Positions 1 through 9,766 of a DNA stretch of 64,000 bases are shown here, piece after piece. The position numbers and the translations under genes are program-made. The notes under the pieces were generated by a model, which was not told the DNA's origin, ran no database searches, and saw only the letters and a program-made list of their open reading frames with translations. Position 1 is the stretch's first letter; each line of letters opens with the position of its first letter. Origin of the DNA: Phycisphaerae bacterium (GTDB lineage Bacteria; Planctomycetota; Phycisphaerae; UBA1845). Where the stretch lies: NCBI GenBank assembly GCA_024102815.1, contig JAGFJJ010000048.1, forward strand, positions 62,001-126,000. The letters are read 5' to 3'.

Positions 1-9
1 CGGGAGTCA

Positions 10-1296
10 ATGGTGATTAACTGGTCACCGTGGGTGGGGCTGATTTCACTGGGGGCGCTGATGTTGTTCACGGCCCTGAATCTTGCCCTGCGCAGTCCCG
101 CGCGAGCGCGACTTGGCGAGCAATTCGAGAAACGCGGGCGGGAAACGGCGTTCGAGGTTTTTGCCTTACGACGATCGCAGTACATCCTGGCCACGGCCAT
201 CCTTCGGGCGGCGACGGTCATCGCCCTGTTCGTGGCGATCCTGGATTACGTAGGCGTGTTCGATGCCGAGGCGCAGTTATGGCAGACGCTGGCGGCCAGC
301 GGTGCCGCCTGGCTTCTCGTGCTGATCGTGGGCGTCGCGATTCCGTCGGCATGGGCCAAGTACGCGGGTGACCAGTTGATCATCGCCACGCTGCCTCTTC
401 TGGAGGCGGCCCGTCTGGGGTGCTACCCGCTGATCATCGTGCTGGAGCTTTTCGATCCGTTCGTACGGCGTCTGGCGGGCGTGCCGGTGCGCGACGCGGC
501 CTACTTTGCACAGGAATTCGAGCAGGAAATCCTCAACGCCGTGAGCGAAGGCGAGCGGCACGGCGCGGTCGACGAGGAAGAGGCGGAGATGATCGAGTCG
601 GTCATCGAGCTGGGCGATCGCACGGTCGAGGAGATCATGACGCCGCGCACGGACATTGTCGCCCTTCCCAGGGATGCCGACCTTGCGACGGTATTGGACA
701 CGATCCGCCAGAAGGGTCATTCACGCGTTCCCGTGTTCGACGAAACGATCGATCACGTGCTGGGGGTCCTGTATGCGAAGGACCTGCTGCGGCGCGATGA
801 ATCGCGCCCATTCCAGTTGACCACCGTGATGCGCGAGGCACTGTTTATTCCGGAATCCAAACCGGTCCGGGAGCTGCTCCGCGAATTCCAACAGAAGCGG
901 GTGCATATTGCGGTCGTGCTGGACGAATACGGCGGCACGGCCGGGCTCGTAACGATCGAGGATATCCTGGAAGAACTCGTCGGGGACATCACGGACGAGT
1001 ACGATACGAGTAAGCCGGCGGAACTGGTCCAAGTGGACGAACACACGGCCGAGGTGGACGCGCGGATGCGCGTGGACGAGCTCAACGACGAGTTGGATAT
1101 CGAACTTCCGGACGAGGAGGATTTCGAGACGATCGGCGGATTTGTATTTTCCAAGTTGGGTCGAATCCCGTCAGTTGGGGAGAAGGTCGAGCACGACAAC
1201 GTGACCGTGCGGGTCATCGCGGCGGACGCGCGGCGGATCCTCCGGGTTCGCCTGGAGATTTCACCGGCGGAACAGGCCAACCAGGTCGCCGGATAG
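10..1296 (+). CDS. CorC/HlyC-type CBS-domain membrane protein
   Basis: A 428-residue member of the hemolysin-related CorC/HlyC family. These are inner-membrane proteins with cytoplasmic CBS domains, linked in other bacteria to Mg2+/Co2+ homeostasis. Three hydrophobic stretches are visible in the first 145 residues (about 8-28, 55-85, 95-120). The linker carries the family signature HGAVDEEEAEMI, followed by IMTPR, which opens the first CBS domain near residue 213. The second CBS domain lies around 270-335 and the CorC/HlyC C-terminal domain around 345-420, with DEEDFETIGGFV. The start is close to the window edge. A GGGAG lies only 3 bases upstream of the ATG and 6 bases upstream of an in-frame GTG two residues later in register, so either could start. 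Transaldolase follows 32 bases downstream on the same strand. The family call is firm; the transported ion is not known. Confidence 0.88.
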   Translation: MVINWSPWVGLISLGALMLFTALNLALRSPARARLGEQFEKRGRETAFEVFALRRSQYILATAILRAATVIALFVAILDYVGVFDAEAQLWQTLAASGAAWLLVLIVGVAIPSAWAKYAGDQLIIATLPLLEAARLGCYPLIIVLELFDPFVRRLAGVPVRDAAYFAQEFEQEILNAVSEGERHGAVDEEEAEMIESVIELGDRTVEEIMTPRTDIVALPRDADLATVLDTIRQKGHSRVPVFDETIDHVLGVLYAKDLLRRDESRPFQLTTVMREALFIPESKPVRELLREFQQKRVHIAVVLDEYGGTAGLVTIEDILEELVGDITDEYDTSKPAELVQVDEHTAEVDARMRVDELNDELDIELPDEEDFETIGGFVFSKLGRIPSVGEKVEHDNVTVRVIAADARRILRVRLEISPAEQANQVAG

Positions 1297-1328
1297 ACCA
1301 GGGTTTATAGAATCCGGGAGTCGTCGAC

Positions 1329-2435
1329 GTGGGAAACACGATTCAGCGCATCCACGAACTGGGCCAGTCGGTCTGGATCGACAACCTTTCGCGGGGCATG
1401 ATCACCACGGGAGAGCTTCTCGAGCTCATCGAACGCGGGGTCGTCGGGGTCACCTCCAACCCCACGATCTTCAAGAAGTCCATCACGTCCGGACACGACT
1501 ATGATGTGCTGTTCGATCAGGTGTCGACAACGCTTCGCGAGCCATTGGCCCTTTATGAGGCGATGGTCTTTCCGGACATTGCCGGCGCCGCCGACATCCT
1601 TCGGCCGGTGTTCGATCGGACCCACGGCGTGGACGGATTCGTAAGCCTGGAAGTCAATCCCCGCCTGGCTTACGACACCGAGGCTACGATCGGCGAGGCG
1701 AGGCGGCTGTTTCGGACCCTGAATCGCCCCAACGTCATGATCAAAGTGCCCGCAACGCAAGAAGGGATCCCGGCCGTCGAGACGTTGATCGGCGAGGGCA
1801 TCAACGTGAATGTCACGCTCATCTTCGGATTGGGTGTTTATGAGCGCGTGATGGACGCCTACCTTGCCGGGCTGGAAGGGTTTGACGCCGCGGGCGGTGA
1901 CCTTGCGAGCGTCGCTTCGGTCGCCTCCTTCTTCGTCAGCCGGGTGGATACTGCGGTGGACAAGCTGCTGCAGGGCAGGAGCGTTGAAGGGGCGGACGTC
2001 AGCCATCTCCTCGGTCGTGCGGCCGTGGCCAACGCCAAACTGGCCTACGCACGATTCCGCGAAGTCTTCGACAACGGCAAGCGATTTGGACGGCTCCGAG
2101 CGAAGGGCGCCCGCGTACAGCGGCCCCTGTGGGCCAGCACGAGCACGAAGAACCCGAACTATCGCGACACGTTGTACGTCGATGACCTGATCGCCCCTCG
2201 ATCCGTCAACACGATGCCTCCGCAGACGATCGAGGCCGTTCTGGATCATGGTGTGACAGAAGTCTCGATTGATCGCGGCCTGGACGAAGCGAAAGCGCTG
2301 TTTCCCGCGCTGGCGCGGATGGGCATCGATGTCGACACCGTAACGGAGCAGCTCCGCCGCGAAGGCGTGGAGCTGTTCGCGCAATCGTTCGACGAGTTGC
2401 TCGCCGCCCTGAAGGACAAGCTCCCCGCGACCTGA
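1329..2435 (+). CDS. tal: Transaldolase
   Basis: A 368-residue transaldolase of the long (about 370 aa) bacterial type. It moves a dihydroxyacetone unit between sugar phosphates in the non-oxidative pentose phosphate pathway, in the cytoplasm. Visible family motifs are GVTSNPTIFKK near the N-terminus, VSLEVNP, and NVMIKVPAT, whose lysine (about residue 140) is the Schiff-base residue. SFFVSRVD and a late STKNP also fit the family. It starts with GTG, preceded by GGGAG with a 9-base gap. It ends 25 bases before the convergent stop of the large coiled-coil gene. The product is certain on motif grounds. Confidence 0.95.
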   Translation: MGNTIQRIHELGQSVWIDNLSRGMITTGELLELIERGVVGVTSNPTIFKKSITSGHDYDVLFDQVSTTLREPLALYEAMVFPDIAGAADILRPVFDRTHGVDGFVSLEVNPRLAYDTEATIGEARRLFRTLNRPNVMIKVPATQEGIPAVETLIGEGINVNVTLIFGLGVYERVMDAYLAGLEGFDAAGGDLASVASVASFFVSRVDTAVDKLLQGRSVEGADVSHLLGRAAVANAKLAYARFREVFDNGKRFGRLRAKGARVQRPLWASTSTKNPNYRDTLYVDDLIAPRSVNTMPPQTIEAVLDHGVTEVSIDRGLDEAKALFPALARMGIDVDTVTEQLRREGVELFAQSFDELLAALKDKLPAT

Positions 2436-2459
2436 TCTTCCCAATGGCGCAAGTCAGGA

Positions 2460-5400
2460 CTACCGGCCCGTGGTTCGGCGGGCGTCGGCCAGAAGGGCGT
2501 CAATTTCCGCGGCGCGGCTGTCGGCCTCCTCCTTGACGTGACCCGCATTGGGATCTTCCGCTTCGGTTTTTGGGGCGGTCATTTCGTCCATGCCGATCGG
2601 CCCGAGGGGAACATTGCCCCGCGAGACAGACACGCTGGCGAGGGTCTCCTCGGACTGCGGGAGGTCATCTTCGGCGACAACCTGACCGGTGGCAGGCTGC
2701 TCCTTCCGCTGCACGGCGCTCGAGGCATACCGATCTCCGAATGCGCTGGCGTTGGCCACGGCGGATCGTGTCGTCGTGCGAGCGAGTGCTTCGAGCGTAT
2801 CGGCCGGGTGCGTCTGGCGAAGAGACGGACTGTCGGCGATGGCACGCTCGAGCCTCGTCTGCACGTGCCGGGCCTCCTCGACCCACTCCCGGAGAGTCGC
2901 CGCAGCCTGGTTGGTTTGTGCCCGCAGTTCCTCCAGCCGTTGCGCGGCTTCTCGGCTCCGCGTGTCATAGGACTGGCACTCTTTCCGCGCATCGAGCGTT
3001 GCCCTGGACAGGCCGGTGAAGACCTTCTTCACGGCCGAACAGACATGCTCCAGCTGGTCGGCCTGGGTATGCGCCTCGGCGACGACTTCCTCGGGGCGTG
3101 CGAGCAGGGAGCCCACACGCTGCTCGAGGGTCGACTCGCGGTGGGCGAGATCGGCCAACTGTTCCGCGATGTTTCGCGATTGGGTGAGGAATTCATCGAG
3201 CAGGCGGCCCGTCGAACCCGCGGCGGTCTGTGCGGAGTCGAGTTGGTCGGTCAGGTGCGCGATCAGGGCGTTGGCATCGCGGCGTACGCGTTCGTAGGTA
3301 TCGAGCAGTCCCTGTACGGATCCGCCGGCGTCGGCGAGGTCGGCCGAGCGACGCGTTGCGTCGTGGATGGCGGATTCCAGTGCTTCGCGCGTCTCCGTGC
3401 CTTCCTGAATCGTGCCGCGAACCGTTCCGTCGAGGTCCCTGGCCGAGCGGAGCAATCCGGTCAATGTGTCGAGCCGGGCGGTCAAGTCTTCCGCCTCGCG
3501 CAGATTGCGCTGGAGAACCTGGGTCAGATCGCGCGACTGGGCCACGCGAGCGCCCAGCGTTTCGGCCAGCTCCCTTGCGGGCTCAACGTCGCGGCGGATT
3601 TCCTCGACGGCTAGAGCGGCGGTGGACTGTCCTTCCCGCAAAGCCTCGGCCTGTTCGGCGGCTCGCTTGCAGACACCACGGCATTCCTCGGTGAGCTCTT
3701 CGAGGCGTTCTGCGTATCCGCAGGCCCGAAGGACGGACTGCTCCACGCGCGATTCGCATGCACGTGAAGTTTCCTCGAGTTTCTCGCGTAGCGCGTGCCC
3801 GGTAACAGTCGACTCGCCGAGTCGTCGGACGATTTCCGTCGCGGCGGCGTTGTGGGAATCGAGTCGGCCGAGGCGATCGTCGGCCACGCTGGCTCCGGCC
3901 TGTATTGCCTGGTTCAGCTTCGCCGACCGTTCGATCAGTCCACGAAGACTCTCGTCCGCCGCCTTCGATTGATCGCAGGAAGAGGCAAGGCGGGCGATGA
4001 GCCGATGGGCGTCACGAAGCTGCTCGCCGAGGGTCGCGACCTGTTCGCTTGTCGCACCCAGGTCGACCAGCGTCTGGTGCGCCGAAGCCTGCAGTGCCTC
4101 AAGCTGGGATGCCGTTCCGCTGACGCGCATGAGGTTCTGATGGGCGTCATCCACAGCTCCATGAAGCGCCTGACGGGCCGCGGCCGCGCGTTCGGAGAGA
4201 TCCTCCACACTGTGCGCCGAGCGTCCGATGCGCTGCTCAAGGTCGCCAACGGAGACTTCGCATTCCGCCAGACCGGTCTGCATCTGCCCGGAAACCGTTT
4301 CGATGCGATAGCAATAGGCGTCGAGCTCCGCCAGTTCCCGCTTGGCACCGTCAACCCGACGAGACAGAGCATCCGCGAGATCATCGTTCATGCGTCGTGC
4401 ATTCGCGACGTTCTCCTCGATCATTACAGCGATGGATGCCACATTCGCCCGGGCCAGCGACTCGATCCGTTCGCAGTCGCCGCGCAGCGAAGACTCCAAC
4501 ATGGACCGACGCTCGTGGGCTTCGTCAAGAATACGACTGACGCTTTGCTGGAGTCCCGCATGGGCGCGCTCGACGTCCCCATCCAGATCCTGCAGCCATG
4601 TTGCGGCATTGGTCCGAATCGTCGAAAGGTGCGCCTCCGCCGCCTCGGTCTCGCCGCTCAATTGCGCAATCAGTGTCCCTGCCTGCTCGTGCAGCTTCTG
4701 AACCGCCGTCCGCTGCGCAGCCACCGATTGCACCCATTCGGATTGCACGCGGCTTGCCGCGGAGCTCATCTGCTGCTCGGCCATCGCGACCGTCTCGTCG
4801 ATGCGTGCCAGGACGCCTTGCGCTGCGGCCGCGTGATCATCCCGGAGCCCGCGCATGTGCTCATCACACTCGGCGATTCGCCGCTCGGCGCACTCCTGGA
4901 GCGAGCCCTGGAGCTTCGCAAGTTTCTCTTGGGCGCGGACGACAAGCATTGCGATGGCTGATTCCGTACGGTTGATCGCCGCATGGGATTCGCCGGCGGC
5001 GCCGCTGAGTCGCAAGTGAATCTCGTCCGCCCTCGAGCGCATTTCTTCTATTTGCGTACTGACGCGAGCGGCGAGCTCGGCGGCGGCGGATTCCGAGCGG
5101 CCGAGCATCGACTGCGACTCGGTGCAAGCGTTGCGAATCTGCTCGCGAATCTCCGCGGCGCATTCGCCCTGGGCTCGTTTGATGTCCGCCCGCGTTTCCA
5201 TCAAAACCTTTCCGGATTCCGTTCGAAGCGAAGCAAGAGCGTTTTGAAGCGATTCGCTCGCTGCGTTCTCCAATTGTCGGGCGAGCGACGCCGTGGTTGC
5301 GTCGAGCTGCTGCCTGAAGAACTCGCGTGATTCGTCCATCTGGGTCGCGAGACTTGTCTGGGTGGTCATGGCCTTGGCCAGAATGCTCTCGGCGCGCTGC

Positions 5401-6905
5401 AAGGACTCGGTCATCGTGGTGCAGCAGGTGTCTGCACGGCGGGCCGACTCGGTCGCGCCGGAGGAAGCGCGCTGTGCATCGGCTGTCGCCTTGGACAATT
5501 CCTGGCGAGCAACGTCCAATTCCCCGCGGACTCGACCAGCCAATTCGATCGTTGAACTTGCCATCGCCTGGAACTGTTCGTTGCCGCGCTCCAACGCCGC
5601 TCGCGTGGACTCGCCGGCGTCGACGCTCGCAAGCAATCCCGATACCTGCTCCTGAACCTGCTCAATACGGTCGGCGAGCTGCTCCGCAATCGACGAGAGG
5701 CGCTGCTCGACCTGCAATGCCCGCTCACATGCCTCACCGAGCCGCTCCGTACGCTCGTTGGACTCTTCGTCGTTGCCGCTCAACAAGCGTTCCTCAAGTG
5801 CCGCAGCACGGCGCTCGGCGGCCTCGAGTATGGTGGCAAGCCGTTGCTCGAAATTGCAGGCCGCAGTCTCGACCGAATCGATTGCGCTGGAATGCTCGGA
5901 CATGTGATCATCCTGTCGTGGTATCAGCGGTGTCGTAGTCTGTGGCTCCGACGCCAATTCGGTTGGGCGGGCGTCTTCCCGGGCTCCGGGTCGACCGCGA
6001 TCCATGCCGATTTCGGGTGTCGGAATTACTTCCTGGCAAGTTCGCGCCCTGCGCGGTTTGGAACCCGGTGGCACCGAAACCCTCCGTGACGCCCGATCGG
6101 GCCAGTCCGCAAGTTCGCGTATGACATCGCCGTCAATGCACTTTTTGCCTTCGCGCGCGGCTCTTGCCAGCGCGATCCGTACCAGATCGTTGATTCTCCC
6201 GGGCCTGGCGGCGCCGAGTTCGTGAATAAGCTTGCATGCCTGCGTATCGATGAGATCGTCGCGGCTTGAACCGGACGCCCGGAGTCGATGATCCAGGTAG
6301 GCTGTTGTCTCGTCCATCGAAAAGGGCACCAGCTCAAGGCGCACTGCGATGTGCGAGCACAAGTCGACCGCCTGCTTCGACTGCAGCGTCTCTTCAATTC
6401 CCGGGCGGGCAAGAAGAACGATGTCCAGTAATCGTCGATCTTGTTCGGCGAGCTGCACAAGCATGGCCATCCGCGGCAGGTCGGCCGCGCAAAGCTGCTC
6501 GGCTCCGTCAATCAGCAGAATGGCACGTCTGTCGTCGCCCAGTAACTCCGCCAGATCGCGGCGGAGCTTGGCGATCGCGCGGGCGTCGTCGAAGTGGCGC
6601 GGGGGTTCGAGCTTGAGAACGTGAAACACGTCACGGAGCAGGTTCGTCCTGCCGGCCGATTCCCGATGCAACCAGGCCGTTCTTCGTCCATGGAGTGTCG
6701 CCAGTCGATCACGAAGGCAGCACCCCCAAAGCGATTTCCCCATTCCTGGTGGAGCGGTGAGCAGAATTCCGCCGCGCCCTGAAACCAGCGTTTCCGTCGC
6801 GTCCGCCAAGGTCTGCGACCAAGCCGGAGTCTCGAAGAGGAAATCGGTGTCGGGCACGTCGTCGAATGGGGGACGCGAAAGGCCAAAGCGCGTTTCGGGC
6901 ATCAT
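2460..6905 (-). CDS. ExeA-type AAA+ ATPase fused to giant coiled coil
   Basis: A 1,481-residue protein. Residues 1-270 look like an ExeA/MshM/GspA-type AAA+ ATPase: it opens with FGLSRPPF, has Walker A APPGMGKS near residue 50, Walker B AILLIDGAEQ near 125, and an arginine-rich sensor region. A proline-rich linker follows (about 280-335). From about 340 to 1400 the sequence is almost continuous heptad-type coiled coil rich in Ala, Glu, Arg, Gln and Ser, with no membrane segment. Known ExeA proteins instead end in a peptidoglycan-binding domain and serve type II secretion or pilus assembly. The start here is the ATG of the MMPETRFGL segment, because it matches the family N-terminus; an ATG 54 bases further upstream is also open. 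An internal ATG at 5903 with AGGA 7 bases before it could make the coiled coil alone. It lies 143 bases after the RDD gene on the same strand. Its role is unknown. Confidence 0.75.
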   Translation of the reverse strand: MMPETRFGLSRPPFDDVPDTDFLFETPAWSQTLADATETLVSGRGGILLTAPPGMGKSLWGCCLRDRLATLHGRRTAWLHRESAGRTNLLRDVFHVLKLEPPRHFDDARAIAKLRRDLAELLGDDRRAILLIDGAEQLCAADLPRMAMLVQLAEQDRRLLDIVLLARPGIEETLQSKQAVDLCSHIAVRLELVPFSMDETTAYLDHRLRASGSSRDDLIDTQACKLIHELGAARPGRINDLVRIALARAAREGKKCIDGDVIRELADWPDRASRRVSVPPGSKPRRARTCQEVIPTPEIGMDRGRPGAREDARPTELASEPQTTTPLIPRQDDHMSEHSSAIDSVETAACNFEQRLATILEAAERRAAALEERLLSGNDEESNERTERLGEACERALQVEQRLSSIAEQLADRIEQVQEQVSGLLASVDAGESTRAALERGNEQFQAMASSTIELAGRVRGELDVARQELSKATADAQRASSGATESARRADTCCTTMTESLQRAESILAKAMTTQTSLATQMDESREFFRQQLDATTASLARQLENAASESLQNALASLRTESGKVLMETRADIKRAQGECAAEIREQIRNACTESQSMLGRSESAAAELAARVSTQIEEMRSRADEIHLRLSGAAGESHAAINRTESAIAMLVVRAQEKLAKLQGSLQECAERRIAECDEHMRGLRDDHAAAAQGVLARIDETVAMAEQQMSSAASRVQSEWVQSVAAQRTAVQKLHEQAGTLIAQLSGETEAAEAHLSTIRTNAATWLQDLDGDVERAHAGLQQSVSRILDEAHERRSMLESSLRGDCERIESLARANVASIAVMIEENVANARRMNDDLADALSRRVDGAKRELAELDAYCYRIETVSGQMQTGLAECEVSVGDLEQRIGRSAHSVEDLSERAAAARQALHGAVDDAHQNLMRVSGTASQLEALQASAHQTLVDLGATSEQVATLGEQLRDAHRLIARLASSCDQSKAADESLRGLIERSAKLNQAIQAGASVADDRLGRLDSHNAAATEIVRRLGESTVTGHALREKLEETSRACESRVEQSVLRACGYAERLEELTEECRGVCKRAAEQAEALREGQSTAALAVEEIRRDVEPARELAETLGARVAQSRDLTQVLQRNLREAEDLTARLDTLTGLLRSARDLDGTVRGTIQEGTETREALESAIHDATRRSADLADAGGSVQGLLDTYERVRRDANALIAHLTDQLDSAQTAAGSTGRLLDEFLTQSRNIAEQLADLAHRESTLEQRVGSLLARPEEVVAEAHTQADQLEHVCSAVKKVFTGLSRATLDARKECQSYDTRSREAAQRLEELRAQTNQAAATLREWVEEARHVQTRLERAIADSPSLRQTHPADTLEALARTTTRSAVANASAFGDRYASSAVQRKEQPATGQVVAEDDLPQSEETLASVSVSRGNVPLGPIGMDEMTAPKTEAEDPNAGHVKEEADSRAAEIDALLADARRTTGR

Positions 6906-7048
6906 GTCACCATCGCGAATTTGCAGCGTTGCCGCGGCGCATGGGCATTCCCCGACCATTATCAGCGGAACGGCTTCGCCGCCGGGTACGTCCGGTATCT
7001 CATCGGATGGCGATTCGAAAGGCTGAAGTTATCGGTCAGTGAACGATC

Positions 7049-8863
7049 TCAGGACTTGTCGTCGGATTCGGAGGAACCGGGTCGACGTTCGCTTATATCT
7101 ATAGGGGCAGGCGCCACGACAACGGTGCCGGCCAGCACGTCGCCCAGACGCTGCCGATTCGGCGTCAGTCCGATAAGTACAAACAGCAGAACCATTTCAA
7201 ACTCGACGATTCGCGTGAGGTTGCGAACGAGCACGGCGGAGAACGTGCGGGGCGTGCCGTCGGCCCTCAACACCTTCAGCCCCCAGACACGCTTGCCCGG
7301 CGTCGCTGACATGGCCAATTCGAACACCGTACCGTAAACAGCGTAGATCGCACCGCACAGGGGCAGAAGGAGCTCCATCGCTCCGGACTGCTGGGCGGTT
7401 GCAGCCGCGCTGCGCGACGCCAGATCGGCCACGGTATATCCGGCGCGGCTCCAAAGTGCGAAAAAGACAAGGCTCCAGAGGGGTGAAAGCAGCAGCATGT
7501 CCAGTACGGCGGCCGCCAGGCGGGTGGAGAGTGGCGCAAGCTGGACTTCCTTGGGCAAGGGGAGAGGCATGAAAACGCGACTTCGACGCCACAGAAAAAG
7601 CGATGCAACCAGCGCCCCGATCACGGCGTACTCTACGAGCATGCGCGTCTGCGGGCTGACGGCGGCCGGACTCGTATCAAGCGCCAGCACCGGCTGGGGC
7701 CCCGTCTCAAGCTTGCCGGTATCCAGGGACCACTGCCCGATGACAACATCTGCGCCGTCCTCCCCGCTTTCCGTGGCAACGAATGCCCTGCCGTCGAAAA
7801 CCGTGATCGCTACGGGTGAGTGGAATGTGCTTGGCGAGCCGTGCTCATCAGCGAGTTTGGGACCGACCTTCCACTGCCCCTCCTGCAAGTGCAAGGACGA
7901 AATGACGAGGTGATCCTGTTCTCGCTGGGCGTCCACGAGTACCGGCTGACCGTCCACCCATCCGCCCCCCCAATCGGCGGGTACATCGGCAAGCGGAAGT
8001 GCCTGCGGAGGCGACCAGGGCTCATCGGGGCTGGCGCTGCGCCTCGCGACAAAATCCCGTTTCTCACGATCCCGGCGATACACAAGATACAGCTTGGCGT
8101 CGCGTGCAAGCATTGAAGCCACTTCCGCGGAGACGGTCAGATCATCCGGCGCCGGACGATCATACACCCACCATTGCCCCGTATAGCGAACCACGACGTA
8201 ATCCGTGCCGGGAAGAGGCGCGCCGGACTCGGACGCCGGCACATCGCTCCCGGGCGAGGCGTCGTTCGCATTGGCATTCGCGTTTTCGGCCGCTGGCGTA
8301 CCGGTGTCCAGGGCAGGGTCAACCAGCCAGCGGGTCTGCGAAAGGTCGCGCGCGACGCGAGTCGTGATCAGGGCATAAAGTGTCGACGCGGGCACGTCGG
8401 CGGCGAGCGCCGTGGGAACGGTCGACCGGGGCAGGTTGATTTCGACATGCTGCACCTTCGTCGAGGTCGCATCCCACGTGGGTACGGGCCGCGAGTACCG
8501 GCGGTGGGTGCCGTCGCGATAGAACACATAAAGACTGTCGCCCATCGCCGCCGACTGCATCACGGCGCCCTGCAATCCGGTCCGAAACAGCGGGAGGAAT
8601 CGGTCTTCCGCAGGGGGCGCGACGCGCCGGCTGGCGAAATGGAGAAGCAGCTTGCCCTCGGAGTCCGATTGGCGGTGGTAAACCCAGATGAGCTGATCGG
8701 ATGCGGCGAGCCCGATTTTGGGTGGATCGGCCGCCCTGGCGGGCATCGCCGCCGCCAAGACGACCGGGAGAATCCCGGCGGAAACCGCGACTATGCCGCG
8801 ACCCGGTCCTCGTGACTTGTACCGCTTCGGATCCCGCAATTGGTATGTACCAGCCGGAGGCAT
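7049..8863 (-). CDS. Secreted beta-rich domain fused to RDD membrane domain
   Basis: A 604-residue protein. Residues 23-45 form a signal-peptide-like hydrophobic segment ending in ARAA. About 360 residues of extracytoplasmic sequence follow, rich in short beta-type strands and aromatic residues (for example QLIWVYHR, LYVFYRD, YVVVRYTGQWWVY), which suggests a beta-propeller-like fold; this is inference. A membrane segment near 405-421 leads into a C-terminal RDD domain (about 435-590) with further membrane helices, RVWGLKVLRADG and LTRIVEFEMVLLF. RDD proteins are integral membrane proteins of mostly unknown role, some linked to ion or amine transport. The start ATG is 3 bases downstream of the preceding gene's stop, so translation is probably coupled. 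Function unknown. Confidence 0.8.
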   Translation of the reverse strand: MPPAGTYQLRDPKRYKSRGPGRGIVAVSAGILPVVLAAAMPARAADPPKIGLAASDQLIWVYHRQSDSEGKLLLHFASRRVAPPAEDRFLPLFRTGLQGAVMQSAAMGDSLYVFYRDGTHRRYSRPVPTWDATSTKVQHVEINLPRSTVPTALAADVPASTLYALITTRVARDLSQTRWLVDPALDTGTPAAENANANANDASPGSDVPASESGAPLPGTDYVVVRYTGQWWVYDRPAPDDLTVSAEVASMLARDAKLYLVYRRDREKRDFVARRSASPDEPWSPPQALPLADVPADWGGGWVDGQPVLVDAQREQDHLVISSLHLQEGQWKVGPKLADEHGSPSTFHSPVAITVFDGRAFVATESGEDGADVVIGQWSLDTGKLETGPQPVLALDTSPAAVSPQTRMLVEYAVIGALVASLFLWRRSRVFMPLPLPKEVQLAPLSTRLAAAVLDMLLLSPLWSLVFFALWSRAGYTVADLASRSAAATAQQSGAMELLLPLCGAIYAVYGTVFELAMSATPGKRVWGLKVLRADGTPRTFSAVLVRNLTRIVEFEMVLLFVLIGLTPNRQRLGDVLAGTVVVAPAPIDISERRPGSSESDDKS

Positions 8864-8866
8864 CGA

Positions 8867-9766
8867 CTAGGTTCCCCTTCTCTGACCGCCGGCATCCGTC
8901 CTGGATTCCGGTCCTGGTTGATCCGGAGATATGGGAGTTGTCCGCGGAAGACAAGCCGGAGGCGCAGCGAACTGCACGCTGCCGCAATCGATGTCGCCAT
9001 ATAGCGACCAGAGTCGGACCGTGAAGCGCAACTCGTTCGGCTCGTTCGCCTGGTCGAACCAGCGGACCTCCAACTTCGTGGGCAGCCAGGGACCATCCTC
9101 CATTCTCTTGTAGTCATCGAGTCGGGACTCGATCTGCACACGGCCGAGCGCGTCCCGAAAAACGACCCGGCGCACGCGACCGGGCGCGGCCAAGTCCAGC
9201 CAATATTCCTTCTGCAAGGCGATTCGGCCCCATTCGTCACGTTCAATGAAGAGAATCTGCTGATACGGTTCCACCACGCGCTGCACACAGCCCAGCAAGG
9301 GATCGTCCGGCCAGAGTTCAATGGGCGAAAGGCCGAGGGCGTCGATGATTCGATCCGGCTGGATGGGCGGCGATTCCTCAGGATCGACAGGTTCGCCGTG
9401 GCGACCGCAGAAGTACTGATCTCCCTTCTTGAGGTAGACCCAATAGGCTTCCTCGTTGGAGCCCAGGAGCAGTTGGCGCTCGCCCAGTACCTTGAAGTCC
9501 ATCCGAAAGCACTGCGGCGGACGAAAGAACATCACGCCGTCAGCGTGAAAACTGCGTATTGTCCCGTCTTCCGTGAATCGGCCGTCCACTGGACCGACGG
9601 CCCGCAATGTTCCGCTAACAATCGAGGCATTGGCGTTCACCAACCGGGCCGCGTCCGCCAGCGGAATCGGCTCCGGATAGAGAATTCGCTTCGGGCCGTT
9701 GCATCCTGCGAGAAACAGCAGGATGGCCGAGATGCTCGCGAGGAGAGACGCGGTGGATTTCCTCAC
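8867..9766 (-). CDS. Predicted lipoprotein, LolA/LppX-like fold
   Basis: A 299-residue predicted lipoprotein. The N-terminus is a clear type II signal peptide with lipobox LAGC and lipid-bearing Cys22. The mature part runs as alternating strands, with phrases such as GTLRAVGPVDGRF, FFRPPQCFRMDF and LGSNEEAYWVYLKKGDQYFCG, typical of the half-barrel LolA/LolB/LppX group that binds lipid or lipoprotein. I infer the fold; no diagnostic motif proves it. The gene starts with GTG and overlaps the upstream gene's TGA by GTGA, and the RDD protein starts 3 bases after its stop. Tight coupling suggests the three products act together at the envelope. Confidence 0.75.
   Translation of the reverse strand: MRKSTASLLASISAILLFLAGCNGPKRILYPEPIPLADAARLVNANASIVSGTLRAVGPVDGRFTEDGTIRSFHADGVMFFRPPQCFRMDFKVLGERQLLLGSNEEAYWVYLKKGDQYFCGRHGEPVDPEESPPIQPDRIIDALGLSPIELWPDDPLLGCVQRVVEPYQQILFIERDEWGRIALQKEYWLDLAAPGRVRRVVFRDALGRVQIESRLDDYKRMEDGPWLPTKLEVRWFDQANEPNELRFTVRLWSLYGDIDCGSVQFAAPPACLPRTTPISPDQPGPESRTDAGGQRRGT

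Noticed and set aside
3795-4961. 388-codon plus-strand frame inside the coiled-coil gene
   Set aside because: Antisense shadow of a repetitive helical coding region.
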